Assembly (NCBI GenBank): GCA_038496445.1
Contig: JALMLS010000081.1
Span: 124,001 to 188,000, forward strand
Direction of reading: 5' to 3'
Length of the DNA: 64,000 nt
From: Trichosphaerium sp. ATCC 40318
Taxonomy: Eukaryota; Discosea; Flabellinia; Trichosidae
The position numbers and the translations under genes were made by a program. Under the pieces are notes generated by a model. It did not search any database and was not told the origin of the DNA. It saw only the letters and a list, made by a program, of their open reading frames with translations. Shown here in pieces: positions 35,070 through 48,929 of the stretch; within the stretch, counting starts at the first letter, position 1, and every line of letters starts with the position of its first letter.

Positions 35070-36994
35070 ATGAAGGAGGGTCGTGTGTGGTTAATTATTC
35101 TGGCATTATATGCGTTGTCTTCCGCTGTGGTGATGCTGTTTGCATTTCCTTTCTCTGGAAGTACATTGCACCCTTTTTCGCCTGAAACCGGTAACACAAT
35201 GCATGTTACGCTGCAGCATACGCCACATGCCTTAGAAAATCTCAATCCGGTGCCAGAACCTACAAAACCGGTAGAAGAGCACGTGACAACGCCAAATATA
35301 GTGGATATTAGCCGCAAACCTATTATAGAGCCTCATGTAGATAACTCTATTACAAAACCAACATTTAAGCCTCTGGAAGTGCGTCATTACTGTACTAATG
35401 CGTGTTAACTTTCATCCAAGCGTCTGGATCCGATAATTTACGGTGATGAACCTAAATTGCTTATTTACGCTCCAAATGGTCAATTAAACAGTACGCATGT
35501 CTCTATTATAGCGTACAACCTAACTTTTGAGTGCAATAGATCAACGGAAGTGCGCTAAAAAAACCACGTCGCATAAATCATCTCACGTGATATTTATAGG
35601 TCCTTCATGGATGCACTAGGTTTCGCACGTGTTCTTAACAGGTATCATAAGAATACCTTGTTTTTTTTTAGTTTTTAACACATTATACGCTGCAGGACAC
35701 TCGTGTTACCTTACTTATCCTTTCGGTATGTTATTACTGTTAGCACATGTCTCATTCTGAGCATTCTTTAGGCATAACTACTTGCAACGATTCGAAAACA
35801 ACATGGGCGTGTACGCTCCTATTGGGTGCTTTTTGTGCTAATTTCTAAGTATCATCAAGTAAGACGACATACGTTCATATGCAACAATATTTTGATGTGT
35901 CAACGGTGCAAGGTATCAAACTTGTGCGCCCAGGACCATACCTACGGGATGTATGCGGTAATATAGTCACGTTACATGACGTGCATCAAACAAAAGAGAC
36001 GAACCCAAAGAAATACTACAACAAGTAAGCCACTGCTCATGTGACAGTCAATTCACTAATGTCTGTTTGTCAGGAGGTTAGGGTTAAAGTGGGACAGTAC
36101 GTCATTTCTAAAAACAAGTGGTTTAGTACAATGTTTATTGAGTTGGATATTAGTCAAAAAGCACATGAAAACAAATACAAAAAAATGGAACACTGAAGCT
36201 GTGCATCGAGCTTTTGGAGGAATCCAAACAACATGTTTGTGCTTAGGTGTTCTATTCAATGACTTTGAGCATCCTTCAAAGTTAGCATATGCAAATCTTA
36301 GACAATCTATACGGTTTGCATCGTGGGTTATGAACACAGCCAGAGTACGACATTTCAAAACTGAAAGTTGGAACAAAGGATTGACGTGATTGTACGTTTA
36401 GGATGTGCGGTCTACACTTGGTTTAAATGAAAAACCGTTTCTAGCACTTCATCACCGTAGAAGACCAGCGTACGTCATATTTCTTGAGTGTATTTCTTGT
36501 AGGGATTGTGTTTTAATTGCGTGGTTGTAGAGAAGGGTTTTGTATGAAGCACCAAAAAGCCCGATTAACGTGTACTTTACCACCGGAATATGTCATAGCA
36601 AAAATACATGAAGCATTCACTAAATTTAAACTACATGCAGACACACCAATATTTCTTGCATCATCTATTACAAATGCAACTGAGGTAGATATCATCAAAT
36701 CTGCTTTTCCAAGTACATAACCAACAAATGTTTAAAAACACTGTCCAACACTTTGTCTTAGATTGTAGGACTTATATGCCAGTCTACACTATAAAACAAT
36801 CTGACGATGGGTTGATGATATCCATGGTATGATGTGTTGTAATATTCGGTGTTGGAGCTTAATTTTGTTAGATTGACCAGTTGCTGTGTTCTTGGGCGGA
36901 TTTCTTTCTGGGTACTTCGCAGAGCACTTTTAGTCATATTATACGAGAAGAGAGGACTATTGTACTTGGCAAGGATAAGGGCATCACCTTTTGA
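35070..36994 (+). CDS. GDP-fucose O-fucosyltransferase-like enzyme
   Basis: ATG 35070 begins a type II membrane protein: a short cytoplasmic tail, a helix (WLIILALYALSSAVVMLFAF) and a Pro/Glu/Thr-rich stem. The luminal part is spread over many exons. It includes RPGPYLRDVCG, VVWIPPKAR-region exons, a basic LNEKPFLALHHRRPA (the HxRR nucleotide-sugar loop), RLTCTLPPEYVIAKI with TPIFLASSITNATEVDII, and the ending QLLCSWADFFLGTSQSTFS with EERTIVLGK and a stop at 36992-36994. This motif order is that of O-fucosyltransferases, which add fucose to Ser/Thr of secreted proteins in the ER/Golgi. Exon boundaries in the middle are approximate. Confidence 0.6.
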
Positions 36995-37106
36995 CCAGAC
37001 TAGCTACATTTTTTTATTATTGTATGTCGCTTCCCTCTTGTACTTGTATTTATAATTCTCGAATATTCCCTTTTACTTCAAACTTCCATCAGTTGTTTAT
37101 GTTGAG

Positions 37107-38104
37107 TCACAGTTGCCCCATTATTAGATCAACAATTCTCGTTGTTATTGCAGGGATAAAGCACCATTTTTTTGTTGTAGTATTCTTAAGATCATCAATG
37201 GAAATTGGTATAGTCTGCCAAGGTATAATTTTGTATTTTGATTTCTAGTAGTTGTAGGTTTTTTGTTCACAAAACCTTTCTATGGCTTCTACAGTTGTAG
37301 GTGTGTATGTATCATTAATAACTACTGTCCCAGTTTTGTATCCATCCCAACTTAAAGAGCACTAGAAAAACACGTGTCATTGTTTGTAACTTGGTAGTTT
37401 GTTATCAGCTCAAAAATATTGTCACGTGATTAAACACGTGTAAATAATCGTGATGGCATGACGTACACTGTATGGGATAATTCCTGAAATTCGTATTGCT
37501 TTAAATTCCTTTATAGTTTGCTTCTGCTTTAAAGTTTTTCGTTGTCTTCTCTTTCGTTTGTTCCTCTTATTATTCGCTTTGTAATCACACCTCCCTATTA
37601 ACATGCACACCCCTTTCCTGCGTGATATAGTGGTGCGATGGGTATAACGGATCTCATAGGTTAACGTGACAGTGCCCAAAGCATTAATATCTCTTCTCCT
37701 GCAGAGTTTCGAGTTAAACAAGGTTTTATTTCGAAACAAACCGTACCAGTTGGGTGAAGGTTGTATGTTTATTGTTTTAACATGCTCGCCTCGTTCTAAT
37801 TTACATGCATAAAGGCCAGCAAATTCCAGAACGTAGTGTTGCATTTTTAGTTGTTTTAGTAGCCCTTTGGTATCACTGTCGCTGGTTGAAATCTCGTAAG
37901 TACGTTTTAGCGCTCTTAGCCCTGTTTAAAAGTTATTAACGAAGAAAGTGCCAGAATTTAATCAAAAGTGTACGTACACGCGTTTTTACCACCCGAGAAA
38001 GTGTTTACAAAGGCGCAGGTAGTGCTAAACTTTGAAAGAACAAAAATATCGCATAGGTCCATCACACATACTATAAGCTCCGGCGGCATATCAAGAAGCT
38101 CCAT
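37107..38104 (-). CDS. F-box protein, multi-exon
   Basis: ATG 38104 begins ELLDMPPELIVCVMDLCDIF followed by LSKFSTTCAFVNTF. This has the spacing of an F-box, the module that docks substrate adaptors onto SCF ubiquitin ligases through Skp1. Downstream exons read LRALKRTYEISTSDSDTKGL, QHYVLEFAGLYACKLERGEH, an exon near 37350 (SWDGYKTGTVVINDTYTPTT) and a last exon (IPISIDDLKNTTTKKWCFIP, ending MGQL with TGA at 37107-37109). The substrate-binding part is not a family I recognise. Internal intron ends between 37400 and 37800 are uncertain. Confidence 0.5.
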
Positions 38105-38271
38105 TGCCAACAGGGTATTGTAGAAAAATGTAGCTCTTCGCGTTTACTTGAATATTCGCGTAAACTTTAACGATTTTTTCCTGTTTGGCCATCCGACTGT
38201 TGGGACATTGTTGTTTTACGGTTTTTACTTAATTTATAAATTGAATCTGTCTTGGGTTTACAGTGTCAGTG

Positions 38272-38664
38272 ATGGTTATCTTACATTATATACATTATTA
38301 CGGTGATGCCTCGGAATCCGATTCTGTGACTGAACCAAGTGAAGGTAGAGCAGTTGCTTTTAAAGGAGGTGGGGATCCTCTAGCTATGCTGTTCTTTGTG
38401 CTCTATACAATGAGAGTTAATATAGCGGCTTTGAAGCGGTATACGTGTACCCCCATTGAACAAGGTAGACGCGTAAAGTCAGAGTTACTACGTGGCCTTC
38501 TTCTTCTTTGTGATACGCTTGTTGGGATGGCTCTAGGAGTTGATGGTGTGAAAGTGTCTTCATCGCTTATTTCTGGATGTGCTAGTGCCATTTGTGCTGT
38601 ATATTCTCCTTCTTTCTGCTTCCATAGCTTTGTTATAACAAGAAAGAGGTATGGCTTGACCTGA
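38272..38664 (+). CDS. Possible PEX11-like membrane protein
   Basis: One open frame of about 130 residues. An N-terminal acidic stretch is followed by DPLAMLFFVLYTMRVNIAAL and SELLRGLLLLCDTLVGMAL with VKVSSSLISGCASAICAVY. The second half resembles the end of PEX11 proteins (leucine-rich helix, CD, then ...G..SS.I..Y), which shape peroxisome membranes. It is shorter than usual PEX11 (about 230 residues), so upstream exons may be missing, or an intron may remove the acidic stretch (a GTGATG...GTAG option keeps frame). Divergent from the F-box gene. Confidence 0.35.
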   Translation: MVILHYIHYYGDASESDSVTEPSEGRAVAFKGGGDPLAMLFFVLYTMRVNIAALKRYTCTPIEQGRRVKSELLRGLLLLCDTLVGMALGVDGVKVSSSLISGCASAICAVYSPSFCFHSFVITRKRYGLT

Positions 38665-39089
38665 GGACCGATTTAGCGAATAAGGCGGTTTTTTTGGGTT
38701 TTTTGTACCTCATCCTCGTCCATCTCGCTTAGTTTTTGTGAGAGACGCCTAGAGATGCAAATGAGATCAACGTAAACGATATAAAAAAAGATTTCTGAGC
38801 ATACTCATTTAACCAAACCCAGCCAGCTAGTATTTCGTCTAGTGAATTCGAGGCAGCGATTTGGTAGTAAGGGGAGTAGTTATAGACAATACGAAAATTC
38901 TCGGTTGTGGGGTCGGAGAACACGAACCGACCCAATTTCCCAAACACACCTATTATAGTACTTTAGCGTTATACAATTCCAAAGATAAAGAGAAAACTCA
39001 AGCGGAAATGTCTTTTAAAACCGTTGGTTTGCGTTTCAACAATTGGTGGTTTTGGGAAGTGGAAGTAATTGCAGCTCTGCCCTTCAAAA

Positions 39090-40079
39090 ATGAGCGAACA
39101 GGAGTTCATAAAGGAGTATGGTGACAAATTAAGGCGTGTAGGTAATATTCGTACCGGATACACCTGAATCAAAGCCTATGTGCGCGTTAGTACAAGTAAA
39201 GCGCGTTTATATAAAAAAAAATTGTACCTTCTGTAAAATGGCGCTGAAGAGAGAAATGATCGCTTCGCTTTAATGTGGCCCATAGCAGACCAGAGCCAAA
39301 GGTTTGACGAGGCTTAACCCACATTATTCGCACTTCATAAGGAAAGAAGTTGCGCCTATCGAGTCTTGTTTACAATTATTCGCTGGAAGATAACTTGGTT
39401 GGTTACTGTGAAACTGGAATTCAACGTCTCTTGCTACGAACGAAAAATTGCCGCTGGTAAAGAAAATGAACATGTTTGACTTTTTGTCTGTGTTTTCGTG
39501 AAGCGAAGTTGTGCAATTTGGTGGAAGTAAAGCTTAGCCTAGAACCGACAAAGCCCAATGATTGTGTTTATCTGTTCTTTGTATCATTATGTGACTAGTT
39601 GCCTGCATTCAACAAATTCAACTTCTTGCTTTTGTTGTTTGCCGGTTTTATTCAACTCTTTGCGCATGAAACGATATTTCCTCCAGGTGGTTTGAATTGT
39701 AATCAACTAGAAAAATTTAATGACAGCGGTCTCCTTTCGTCGATGTCAAAGGTACAGACTTTGAGATTGCGTTTACCACAGTGAGGAGATATGCACCAAG
39801 GTTTTGTGAACAAGCAAATCAGCTGTACAGGCCTGAATAACGGAACGTTAATCTACTATCTCAGTTCGTTGGTCCTATTGATACTACCAACCCATCAAAT
39901 GCAGCATTACAAGGTACATCACCACTGAACGGTGCTGGTGTCACTGTCTCAGATTTACGATTACAACCGAGCCTTAAGAGATGGCCCTCCTACAATTGGT
40001 AATTAACACTTGACCAGGCACATTTTACACTGCTAAAATCCAACTATTTCGCTCAGGAAGCACTTTATTTGTGTTGTAG
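39090..40079 (+). CDS. Unassigned multi-exon gene
   Basis: Exon-like pieces keep frame. ATG 39090 gives MSEQEFIKEYGDKLRRV, then GTAATATTC. An exon near 39291 gives DQSQRFDE. One near 39350 gives KLRLSSLVYNYSLEDNLVGY. Later pieces give VKLSLEPTKPNDCVYLF, and the last exons give IYDYNRALRDGPPTIG and STLFVL with TAG at 40077-40079. I do not recognise the family and some junctions are guesses (one requires a GC donor). A hydrophobic run near 39610-39670 may be exonic or intronic. A 72-residue minus-strand frame at 38729-38947 is an alternative reading of the neighbouring DNA. Confidence 0.35.
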
Positions 40080-40443
40080 TATCCATTGGAGCACTTTTTA
40101 CGATAAAAATAAATGACTAAATAACTAGTTGACTAACTTGACTGAGGACAATACAGAATTCAAGAAAATATCCAATCAAACGAATAGAATGATGCTTAAT
40201 GCACAACGTATCTTTATCATAAAACATGGAACTGTCAAAAGCTCATGAGTGTAAATAAACATTTTGTATGTCAAAGAAAAAATAAGAAGCAGCGAAAGAA
40301 GGTTCTGTCACATTTTTGAATTTTCACCGAAAAAGAAAATTGCCTTTACAACATTATATTACACGGCTATGTTGTAGATTAGCACTATCATTAATATAGT
40401 GCTTTGGACAATAGAATAGGTCAAAGTTTGAATGGTTTTCGGA

Positions 40444-43400
40444 TTAATTTACTTTTATTTTGTCTTCGTAATTGATCCTTCTTAGTGTACAGAATAAGAT
40501 GATAGTCAGATCAATTACAAAAAATATTGGAAGAACCCATCCAGTCAGGTAATCAGAATCATCATCTTCATCCTCTTCCTTGATACACTTATGCATCTTT
40601 AGAAGCTCCTTTATTTCATTAGCACGTTTTTTGTACTCAGCCACTTGACCTGCAGGCAAAAAGTTAAACAGTGGATTCTACTACTCCAAATACAACAGTA
40701 CCATCAAGCAAAACCAATCTTTCGAGTGCTTGTGACCATGCTAACCGTTCGCTTGAATCAACAATATTACGAATGATAGCACCAGCATGGCTGTACGCTC
40801 TTTCAAGCTTATCCAAGGGGAGGTATGATCGAACATTTGGTTCATAGATTGCTTTTGTACGAATATTATCTAGTATACTATACGCTTCTTGCATTGTTTC
40901 TGAAGCTGCTTGCAATGCATTAACAATGTAGTTGCGGTGAGCGACATCTGTATCAAACGCAGAAAAGTGGTATTTGCTTGATGTTTCAGAAAGAGGGCTA
41001 TCGCCTACAGACCAAGCCCAATCCTATTGGCTTAAGTCAATACCATAGTTTTCGAAAAAAAAACCGCCAAAAACATTCGACGCACTTGAACTGTCTTATT
41101 GTTTGCCTCGCTAAATCCAACATGGCGTGATAATGTTCCACTTAATACCTCAACTGTTGCTGCCAAACATCCCTTCATGGGTCTCATTAGATCTATTTTT
41201 ATCGTAGTTTAGAATTCAGAGAAAAATTTAAAGGAGTTGATTTACCATAGTAAATTTTGTCTCCGTTGCAATCCAATTGACTAGGATGTTTGCGTTCTTT
41301 GGACTGTACAGCCAATACCATACCAGGAAGAGCCTTAGGCAGATGTTTGTTAAAGAGGTAGTGATGTTTGGATGAGAAAAATTCCTGTTTTTTGTACCTT
41401 GGCAGTGTGGTGATGATCGATCAGTACTGGTGATTCGTATGCCGTTGAAAATAAGAAAATAGGAATATGTCTTGTGCCGCTACCGTATGTATCATTTGAT
41501 GAAAGGCCTTCCATTTGAAGTGCAGTCAATTGTTGATAAAACTTTAGAGAATCAATGTAAAGTGTATCAGCTGAATAGAATTGTCCTTCATCATCTAATG
41601 CAGGTGAATTACTGTGCTTCAAAGAACGTGCAAACGCTAATGAAAGCTCAGCATCGTCTAACATGGACAACCTACAAAAAACAAGTCAGCAATTTGTTCA
41701 ACTCTTCTTTTTGTTTTTTTCTCGTTTCAGAACAACCACGCACTCTTTGAATCTGAACGTGAACTCTTGAGAAGGCAACTTAAATTTAGCTATCTCATGT
41801 TTGAAATCATCAGTATTAAAATTATGTCTCCCGAGTGGGTCGTAATCCTAGAGCCGCAAATAAACGAAAATGTTTCCAAAACAAAAACACTCAAAGAAAA
41901 GAATAGTTTCTCAGTCAAGCTGTTTCGTACTTTGTGAGTCTTTATGACATAGAAGTCAAATGTAACACGTTGTGTGTAATATGTACGATACCGTGGTTGT
42001 GGAGGAGTTATCAAGTGTGTAATAGCACGTGATGTGACAGCATGAAGATCTGATAAAAATCTTCCTTGTACCTCAGCTGTCCAAATCTTATCAGTATTTT
42101 CTAGTTCCTTGTCCACGATATCATGAAGAAGACCATCAATCGTGGTATCCGTGGTCGTAGACGCTTCGTGTATACGTAGAGACACTTGTTTGCAAAGAGG
42201 ACTATCTTCTCGTTTCTTTCTTAGACAGTATTGCGTGTAGTGCTTTTTTGCGATTGAAATCATGTTTGCTCTCACAGCTCCTTCATGTTCCCTCTGGAAC
42301 GTTGCTTGTTTCTCTAACAGATAATCAAAAATGTCATTATCCTCGAAATGAGGGGATTGGTACCTGTGGATTTTGGTATTTTGGAGTGAACTGAAGGCAG
42401 TGAGTGCGTGTGCCTGAAACCGACTCCGTCTTGAGCTGATACTGTAGTACCCCATTCAAAAGGGCCAGCAGTCAAGTCAATAAACATCATGCGACCATGT
42501 GATACCCACGTGTCAACCAAACAGTCAGAGCAAGGTACCATACCTCTTAGGACCTCATAGAGATATCTCTTTTCATATCCTGTACCTTGTACTGCTGTAT
42601 ACTTTGCAACTTCTTCAATAGTTCTTTCTTGCTCTCCTTTGATGAGTGCGCACTCTGGCATGTCGGCATTGCTCTCATCTGTGCAATCTTTTTCAGAATT
42701 TTGTAAAGACCAATCAACCACGTCGCCTTTTACGAAAATAGAGAGGTACTGCTTCGCCCATTCCTAAAAAAAAGTATTGTTAAATCAGGGGAGACTAATT
42801 TTTTTTTGAACAAGCACGTGCCATTGAATCTCTCATCACGTCATGATCGAAAACATGTTTATCTTCACCTTCCGCAAAGTATCTGGAATGATAGTCTTCT
42901 ACAGTATCATCACCTTGCTTTCCTGATCTCCCAGAGCCCTGTTTTTTGTAGAAATCCGAAAATGAAGCAATATTAAGAGTACCAAAGCTCTGTTAAAAAC
43001 ATTAAAAAATTATTTTACTTCTTTGGGTCTAACGTACTCCCTTAAGCAGCTCAATCTCCTTTTGTGAGTATCCAACTCTATATCCATATACTTGATCCTA
43101 AGAGAACATTATTGACAAGATATATTAGAAGAGTGATGAATAAAAAGAGTACCTTGTTGTTTACTGGGCGAAGTGGGTTAAGTACGAAAATAGTATATGA
43201 CTTAGTGAGACCAAGATCATCAACAAGGCTCTCTAGTAGCCCAGCAATCTTGTATGGATTCACATAATATTCAGTATCTTGCCCTTCTGTCTCATTACCG
43301 GACTTTGGGCCATCTATACTGCATTGTTGTGCGTGAGGATCAGAGGCACGCTAAAAAACAAGATATCACAATGTGTCACCATTTAAACTCTCTATCATTG

Positions 43401-44064
43401 TCTAATTGCGTACTAGATGCCATAAGATTGCATCTTGTAAAATGGTAGTTACTAGAGGTGCTGTGCGGATGAGATGCAACCGGTATCTGGAGGTGAAGGA
43501 CAATTTTTAGAAAAACATGAAAGACCACTTTGAGAGGATTATACGCTTCTCTTTGGAGACGTACTTGTACCGAATGACGTATGGGGATAGTTTTGCTTCG
43601 TTTTTAAGCATTTTATCGCCCAGAACCTCATCTGTTGACGTTGATTGGAGAACTGTATCCAGTCCTGCGGACATCCACGCTTCTAGAGCCTCCCATGATA
43701 GATGAATGCCTAAAGGAATGATTAAACAACATGACACGTAGGTTTCTAATTGGTTTAGGCGTTACATGCTGAAACGTGTTAAAAACAAGCGCACCCGTGT
43801 TACCATCGCCTCTAAAGCCTATTGGTACAATATTTACATGGACAGGAATAGTAATCTCGTTCATTGGACTAAAGTTCAACATAGATGCGAGAGACGCTAT
43901 AATGTTATGATGGGGTGGCGAAATAGAGATGTACCTTGTTCGTTAAACGTAAACTGCTCTACTTTGTTTTAATAACCATAAAACAGATGATTGGGCGTAC
44001 TGAAATCGGTTGCAGTGCATAATGCGCAAAAGCAACAGAAGAACACCAATATTAGATTTGACAT
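40444..44064 (-). CDS. Large putative type I membrane protein (plant At5g58100-like)
   Basis: ATG 44064 starts a signal peptide (SNLILVFFCCFCALCTA). Next come NEITIPVHVNIVPIGFRGDG and LSWEALEAWMSAGLD, then a series of exons with DDLGLTKSYTIFVLNPLRP, RGMVPCSDCLVDTWVSHGRM, WAKQYLSIFV, FLLEK-type helices and VLIDHHHTAKV. The C-terminus has one membrane helix (YLTGWVLPIFFVIDLTIILF) and a short basic tail, with a stop at 40444-40446. The V-N-V-V-x-I-G-F-x-G-D-G segment near the N-terminus and the single C-terminal helix recall a plant family of uncharacterised membrane proteins (including At5g58100, linked to pollen wall formation). I recall this from the family's look, so assignment is tentative. 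At least eight introns. Confidence 0.5.
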
Positions 44065-44459
44065 GGCACTTTTGATTGCATATGCCGTACTGTGCGTATC
44101 TTACACTGACCGGGAGTAATAAATGTAGTTAAGGCTACGTTCACTTGACATAACGGTATAACCACTCTAATCGATTATGAGACGATAACAACGGCGTTTC
44201 AATGACATTGAAACGTTAATTGACGCTTTCACTGGCAAATGAAGAACCATTTGATAACACGGCCTTACAGCCCTTATTGTAGTATTTCAAACGCTACAAT
44301 CACTACATACAAAAACACGGTACACGTGAAATAAAGTCGAGACGTGTTTGGATTATGGATTTGGTTTTTTTTTTTGAATTATTTGTACATACTAAAGAAC
44401 CCTGAGGACGCCTTTTTGGGCGTGTTAGTTCTTTTCTTTTTTTCTTTTTTTTGTCCTTA
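44065..44459. other. Intergenic, no gene recognised
   Basis: This is the region upstream of the membrane-protein gene and downstream of the remodeller stop. It is T-rich near 44365-44455. No other feature is seen. Confidence 0.5.
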
Positions 44460-47400
44460 TCAATCATCCAGTAAATCGAGAATGTTAGGTACTTCAACAT
44501 CACTTTTTTCAGTAGTAGTGTCAGGTGCGATAGCGACATTGCTAGATTTGTTGATAGCATCAGGAGATTGTTGTTTAGGTTTTTCATTTTGTTGATCGTC
44601 AACACTCACTGATGGAGGTGTATCGCTATTATTTTCTTCAGCGTCCTCAACAACATCTTCATTATCATCATTATCTTCTTCACCAGCATCATTATCACCA
44701 TCAGGTTTCTTTGTTGAGTCGCCAGTAAACACATTTGTGAGAACCTTGTCAACATCTTTTTCTTGCTTTTCAACTGGTACATCAGGGACAAAATTGGTGT
44801 ATTCTCCTTCCTACAAGATGACACAAAATTAGTACACAACAACAAATACAAAAGACATGACAAGAAGAATTTTATCAATAGTTCCTAGAACTTTCATCCG
44901 TACCTCTAACAACAAGTCGTTTAATTTTTTCTTTTCTTGAGCCATCTCGAAGATATGCTCCTCACATGATCCTTCTGTAAGTAACCTGTAAACATATACT
45001 TGCTTTGTTTGACCTAATCGATGGGCCCTATCCTCAGCTTGTCTATCAACTTGTGGGTTGAACGAAGTGTCATAGAAAATGACAACATCAGCAGTTGCCA
45101 AGTTGATTCCAAGACCACCAGCACGTGTCGACAACAAGAACGCAAATATGCTCTTATCCTTATTGAACTTATCAATTAGACCCTGACGCTCACCAACAGG
45201 TGTTTGTCCATCAAGACGTTGATAAGGAAAGTCCAAATCCTCAAAGAGGAGCTCAAGGATGTCAAGAAGTCTAAACGAAAACTATTGTCAGAATTTTGGA
45301 AACATTGCAGTCATTCGTTCGTACCTTGTCATTTGAGAGAATATAAGGACTCTATGTCCTTCACTCTTAAGTTTAGGTAGTAATGCAGCTAATTTTTGGA
45401 ACTTTCCAGATGAGTAGAGCATCGTTTCTAAACAAAAAAGTCAAAATCGGTCATCGCTTTTTAGCAAAAAAAAAAAAAGGCAAAGTAAAAGGTTGCCACG
45501 TGAGCAATTCAAAAAATCACAACAATCATATCCATTATAATACCTCGTTTTAACGCAAATTTTTGCATATAGTGAGGAGTACAAAATCGAGCAAGCTCGA
45601 AATCGGAGTATCCTTGAAACTCCTTTGTTAGATCAGCAATAGGATCTTCCGCATATTTTGGGTCGTTTTCTTTTAAGGTTTGTACAATTTTATCGACCAT
45701 CTCATCAGAGTAGAACGACCTCACAAGGATAGGATGATTCGATGTCTATAGTTTATAAAAATCAATAAAGCGTGGGTTTGGGGAGGAGGTAAATAGAATC
45801 AAATCAAACGTACTTTTCTGAGTTGCATGAGAATGTTATTTAAAAATTGGTTGATTGATACTTTCTTAGTATTAACATCAGTAGTGTTCTTCTCCCATAC
45901 TTGTCGAGAATGCATATATAATCTTTTATAAAACTCAGATTGATGATCAGTCATCTTGCACCGAATTACACACTCAATTTTTGGCTTGAGGTTAAGATTG
46001 ACCTGAGAAAACACAAGTCAGCAAAAAAAAATGTCGCAAAGAGGAAAAAGTTGGGTTGACCTGAGATTTTAATCTACGAAGGATGAATGGACTTAAAATC
46101 TTCTTCATGCGCTCCACATATGTATCCTTTGTTGAAGACTTTGCTTTTTTGTTACGTATGTATTCTTTAAATAGTTTTTTAAACTCAGGAACAGAATCAA
46201 AGAGCTGTGGCATTAAAAATTTAAGAAGATTCCAAAGTTCCTCCAAATTATTTTGAAGTGGTGTTCCTGTAAGTAACAAACGATGCCTATTTAGAATGTA
46301 AGTATGAGTCAATAACAATAATAAAATACGACAGAATGCAACAAGATACCAAGGGAGGTAAATTTACAAACTGCTGACGATCAAAGAGGAGATACAACAA
46401 AAAGTTGATTTTTTTCTTTTAAAAAGTGGGTTTCTTGGTTTGGTTTTTGTCGTACTGTGAGTTCATCATTGATAGAGCTTGGAAACGTAGTGAGCTCTTG
46501 TTTTTAATATTCTGTGCTTCATCTAGTACTAAAAAGCAGAATTTCATTTTAAGCAAGAAATTCCTGTCAACTTTAGGAAATGACATTTCATAAGTTGTTA
46601 AAATTACCTACAAAACGATTAAAAACCAAAACAAAAAAAAAATAAATTAAGAGCCACGTACATCATAGCGATATGGATGTTTTAGAAGTAACCTTTGATG
46701 ACTAATACGCTGTTCTTGAGCACCATGGTATACATGAATTCTTAAATCCGAGCACCAACGTGTCAATTCGTTGTGCCACTGTGCCAGGGCTAGGTAAAAA
46801 GTTAGGTCAATTTCTTTTTTTGTTTGCCTCAAGTCAATTGCTTACTTGATGATGGAACCACTACAAGGTGAGGTGGCTTTTCTCCTTCCATTTTCAGTTT
46901 AGCAAAGAGAGATATCGTCTGTACAGTCTTGCCAAGACCCATCTCATCAGCGAGAATACCATTAAGTCCAGCCTTGCTTAAAGTATACATCCAGTTAAGA
47001 CCCTCAGCCTGATATCCCTTTAGGACCAACATATCTGCCATTATCTCTGGCTTAGTTGTAGAAGTTCCATCAGTATTAAGTGTCTCAGAGACGCGCTCTG
47101 AAAGTTCTTCACACTTTGTGATGAGACCAGCAATTTTTCTATCTTGCCATTTCTTTGGTGCAGGCTTCTTTTTATCGAGTACGACAACAGGTTCGCTCTC
47201 ATCAACCTCTTCCTTGTCATTTGAAGAAGAAGATACCTTCTTTATGACTTGTGTATTACGGCGTATAATTGTACCATTTCTTGTACGTAGGGTTGAAGGA
47301 GGAGTTGTTGGCGTCTCTTTCTAAAAAACAAGTATTTTTAGTTTTCTTGAAATTATTTTGTTTTGATTGAGGTAAAAGCTATTACCTTGACATCTTCCAT

Positions 47401-48660
47401 TGGTGTATCTATTGTACCATTATTATCTGTTGTATCATTAACAAGATCAAGAATTTTGCTATTAAGCTTTGGCTTTGGTAGATTTGGGGCAGTTGGTCCT
47501 CTTCGTCTAGGTACAGTCCTTGATGCTGTTCTGGTACCTCCCCACGATTTATTATAGTGCTTTGGCTTATTCTCTGCTGCTCTTACATCTCCGCGTTGCG
47601 CATTAAGGCGGTGAATAGGTTTAGGTTGAGCTTGAACTTGAGGTTGATAGGATTGGTCATTATCTACTCAATCGTTTAAAAAACGTTGCAATCAAGCACA
47701 GAAACAGATGAAAAAAAAGAAAAAGTGTACCCTGTGCAACCCGGTTAAGAAGAAAATCAATCGCGTCTGCCAAGTTGTTTTGAGAGTCCTTAAGTGCTGC
47801 CATAGCCTCTTCGCCAGCGAAGCCCTAAATATCAACGTGTTAGCGGTGATACGCTTCGAGCTTTGAGTTTTGTTAAAACGCACCATATTTTTCAGTTTTT
47901 GCACATTAGCATACGAAACAGTGACTTTAACTTCACCACCTTCGTCGTCCGAATCTACAAGCGTAGGATCGATACAAGTGCGCTTAGGTTTTCGTTGTCG
48001 TGGTTTTTTCTTTGTTGCCATCCTACGACGCTTTACAGGGCGCTCAAGTACACTAGAACCTACAGGTCTTTCTCGCTTTACAGCCTAAAAGAAAAAAGTA
48101 GTTGTAAGTATCTTTTCATGAATGAACAACGTTTAAAACGCACCTGAGTAGTTTCTTCTGGTTCAGGCTTAAAAGAAGCGTCTCTGGCCTCTCCATCGCT
48201 ACTATCCTCTTGCTCGTTGTCTACGTCATTTAATGACTAATTGAAGAAAAAAAAACAACAAAAAAAAAGAGGCTCGTCATTGTTATGCTTACTCTGTGCA
48301 TAAGTTTGGTAGGCTGACATGATATCCTAATTATTTCTTTAGAATAGGTTATTTGATTACTTAAAAATAAAGAAAGATTAATTTACTAGCGTAAACAAAG
48401 CTTATTTTAAGTCATCATCGTCCGTTCAACATGTTTTGCACAACGTCAAATTAAAAAAAATTCCCTAAAATAGAGCACGGTATGGTACGTACAAAATCGT
48501 CTGTAACTGTCTCCTTAACAACATTCCTACTTCTAAGCTTCGATCTCGTGGTTGGAACAAACTCATCATCATCTGTAGGATGATTACGGACGATGCTACT
48601 ACCACCCAAATTTGGCGTAAAAGATGACCTATTTGACCACCTTGTACCCCTAAAATCCAA
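44460..48660 (-). CDS. SMARCAD1: SMARCAD1/Fun30-type SNF2 chromatin remodeller
   Basis: It is a nuclear ATP-driven nucleosome remodeller. N-terminal acidic/basic exons ([18 protein letters not shown], then [11 protein letters not shown] at 48325-48290) are followed by [20 protein letters not shown], a CUE/UBA-like ubiquitin-binding helix set (about 47820-47740). The ATPase has [12 protein letters not shown] (Walker A), [79 protein letters not shown] and [18 protein letters not shown]. The YSDFELxxxC insert between lobes points to SMARCAD1/Fun30. The C-terminal tail is unusually acidic and Asn/Asp-rich, ending LDLLDD. About 15 introns. The first exon upstream of 48660 was not found (an AG acceptor precedes GGGTACAAGG), so the N-terminus is incomplete. 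Confidence 0.85.
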
Positions 48661-48929
48661 TCAAAATTATTTCATACACCACTATTACGGCTTTCTTGTA
48701 TTATCGAAACATTGACAAATTGTATTTTTTCAATTTTTTTTTTTTTGTTGTTTTCTTCTTCTGAAAAAAGCTGAAAAAGACAAACAAAGTTGATGGATTT
48801 GTTCCCATTTTTTCTTTATTCCATTACGGAATTTTAAAATAATATTTATACTTAAAGTACCCATTCCCATATCCCAAGCGTGACGGGTTTCCTGATTCAA
48901 ATATTAGAATTGAGCAAGTGGAGAATGAT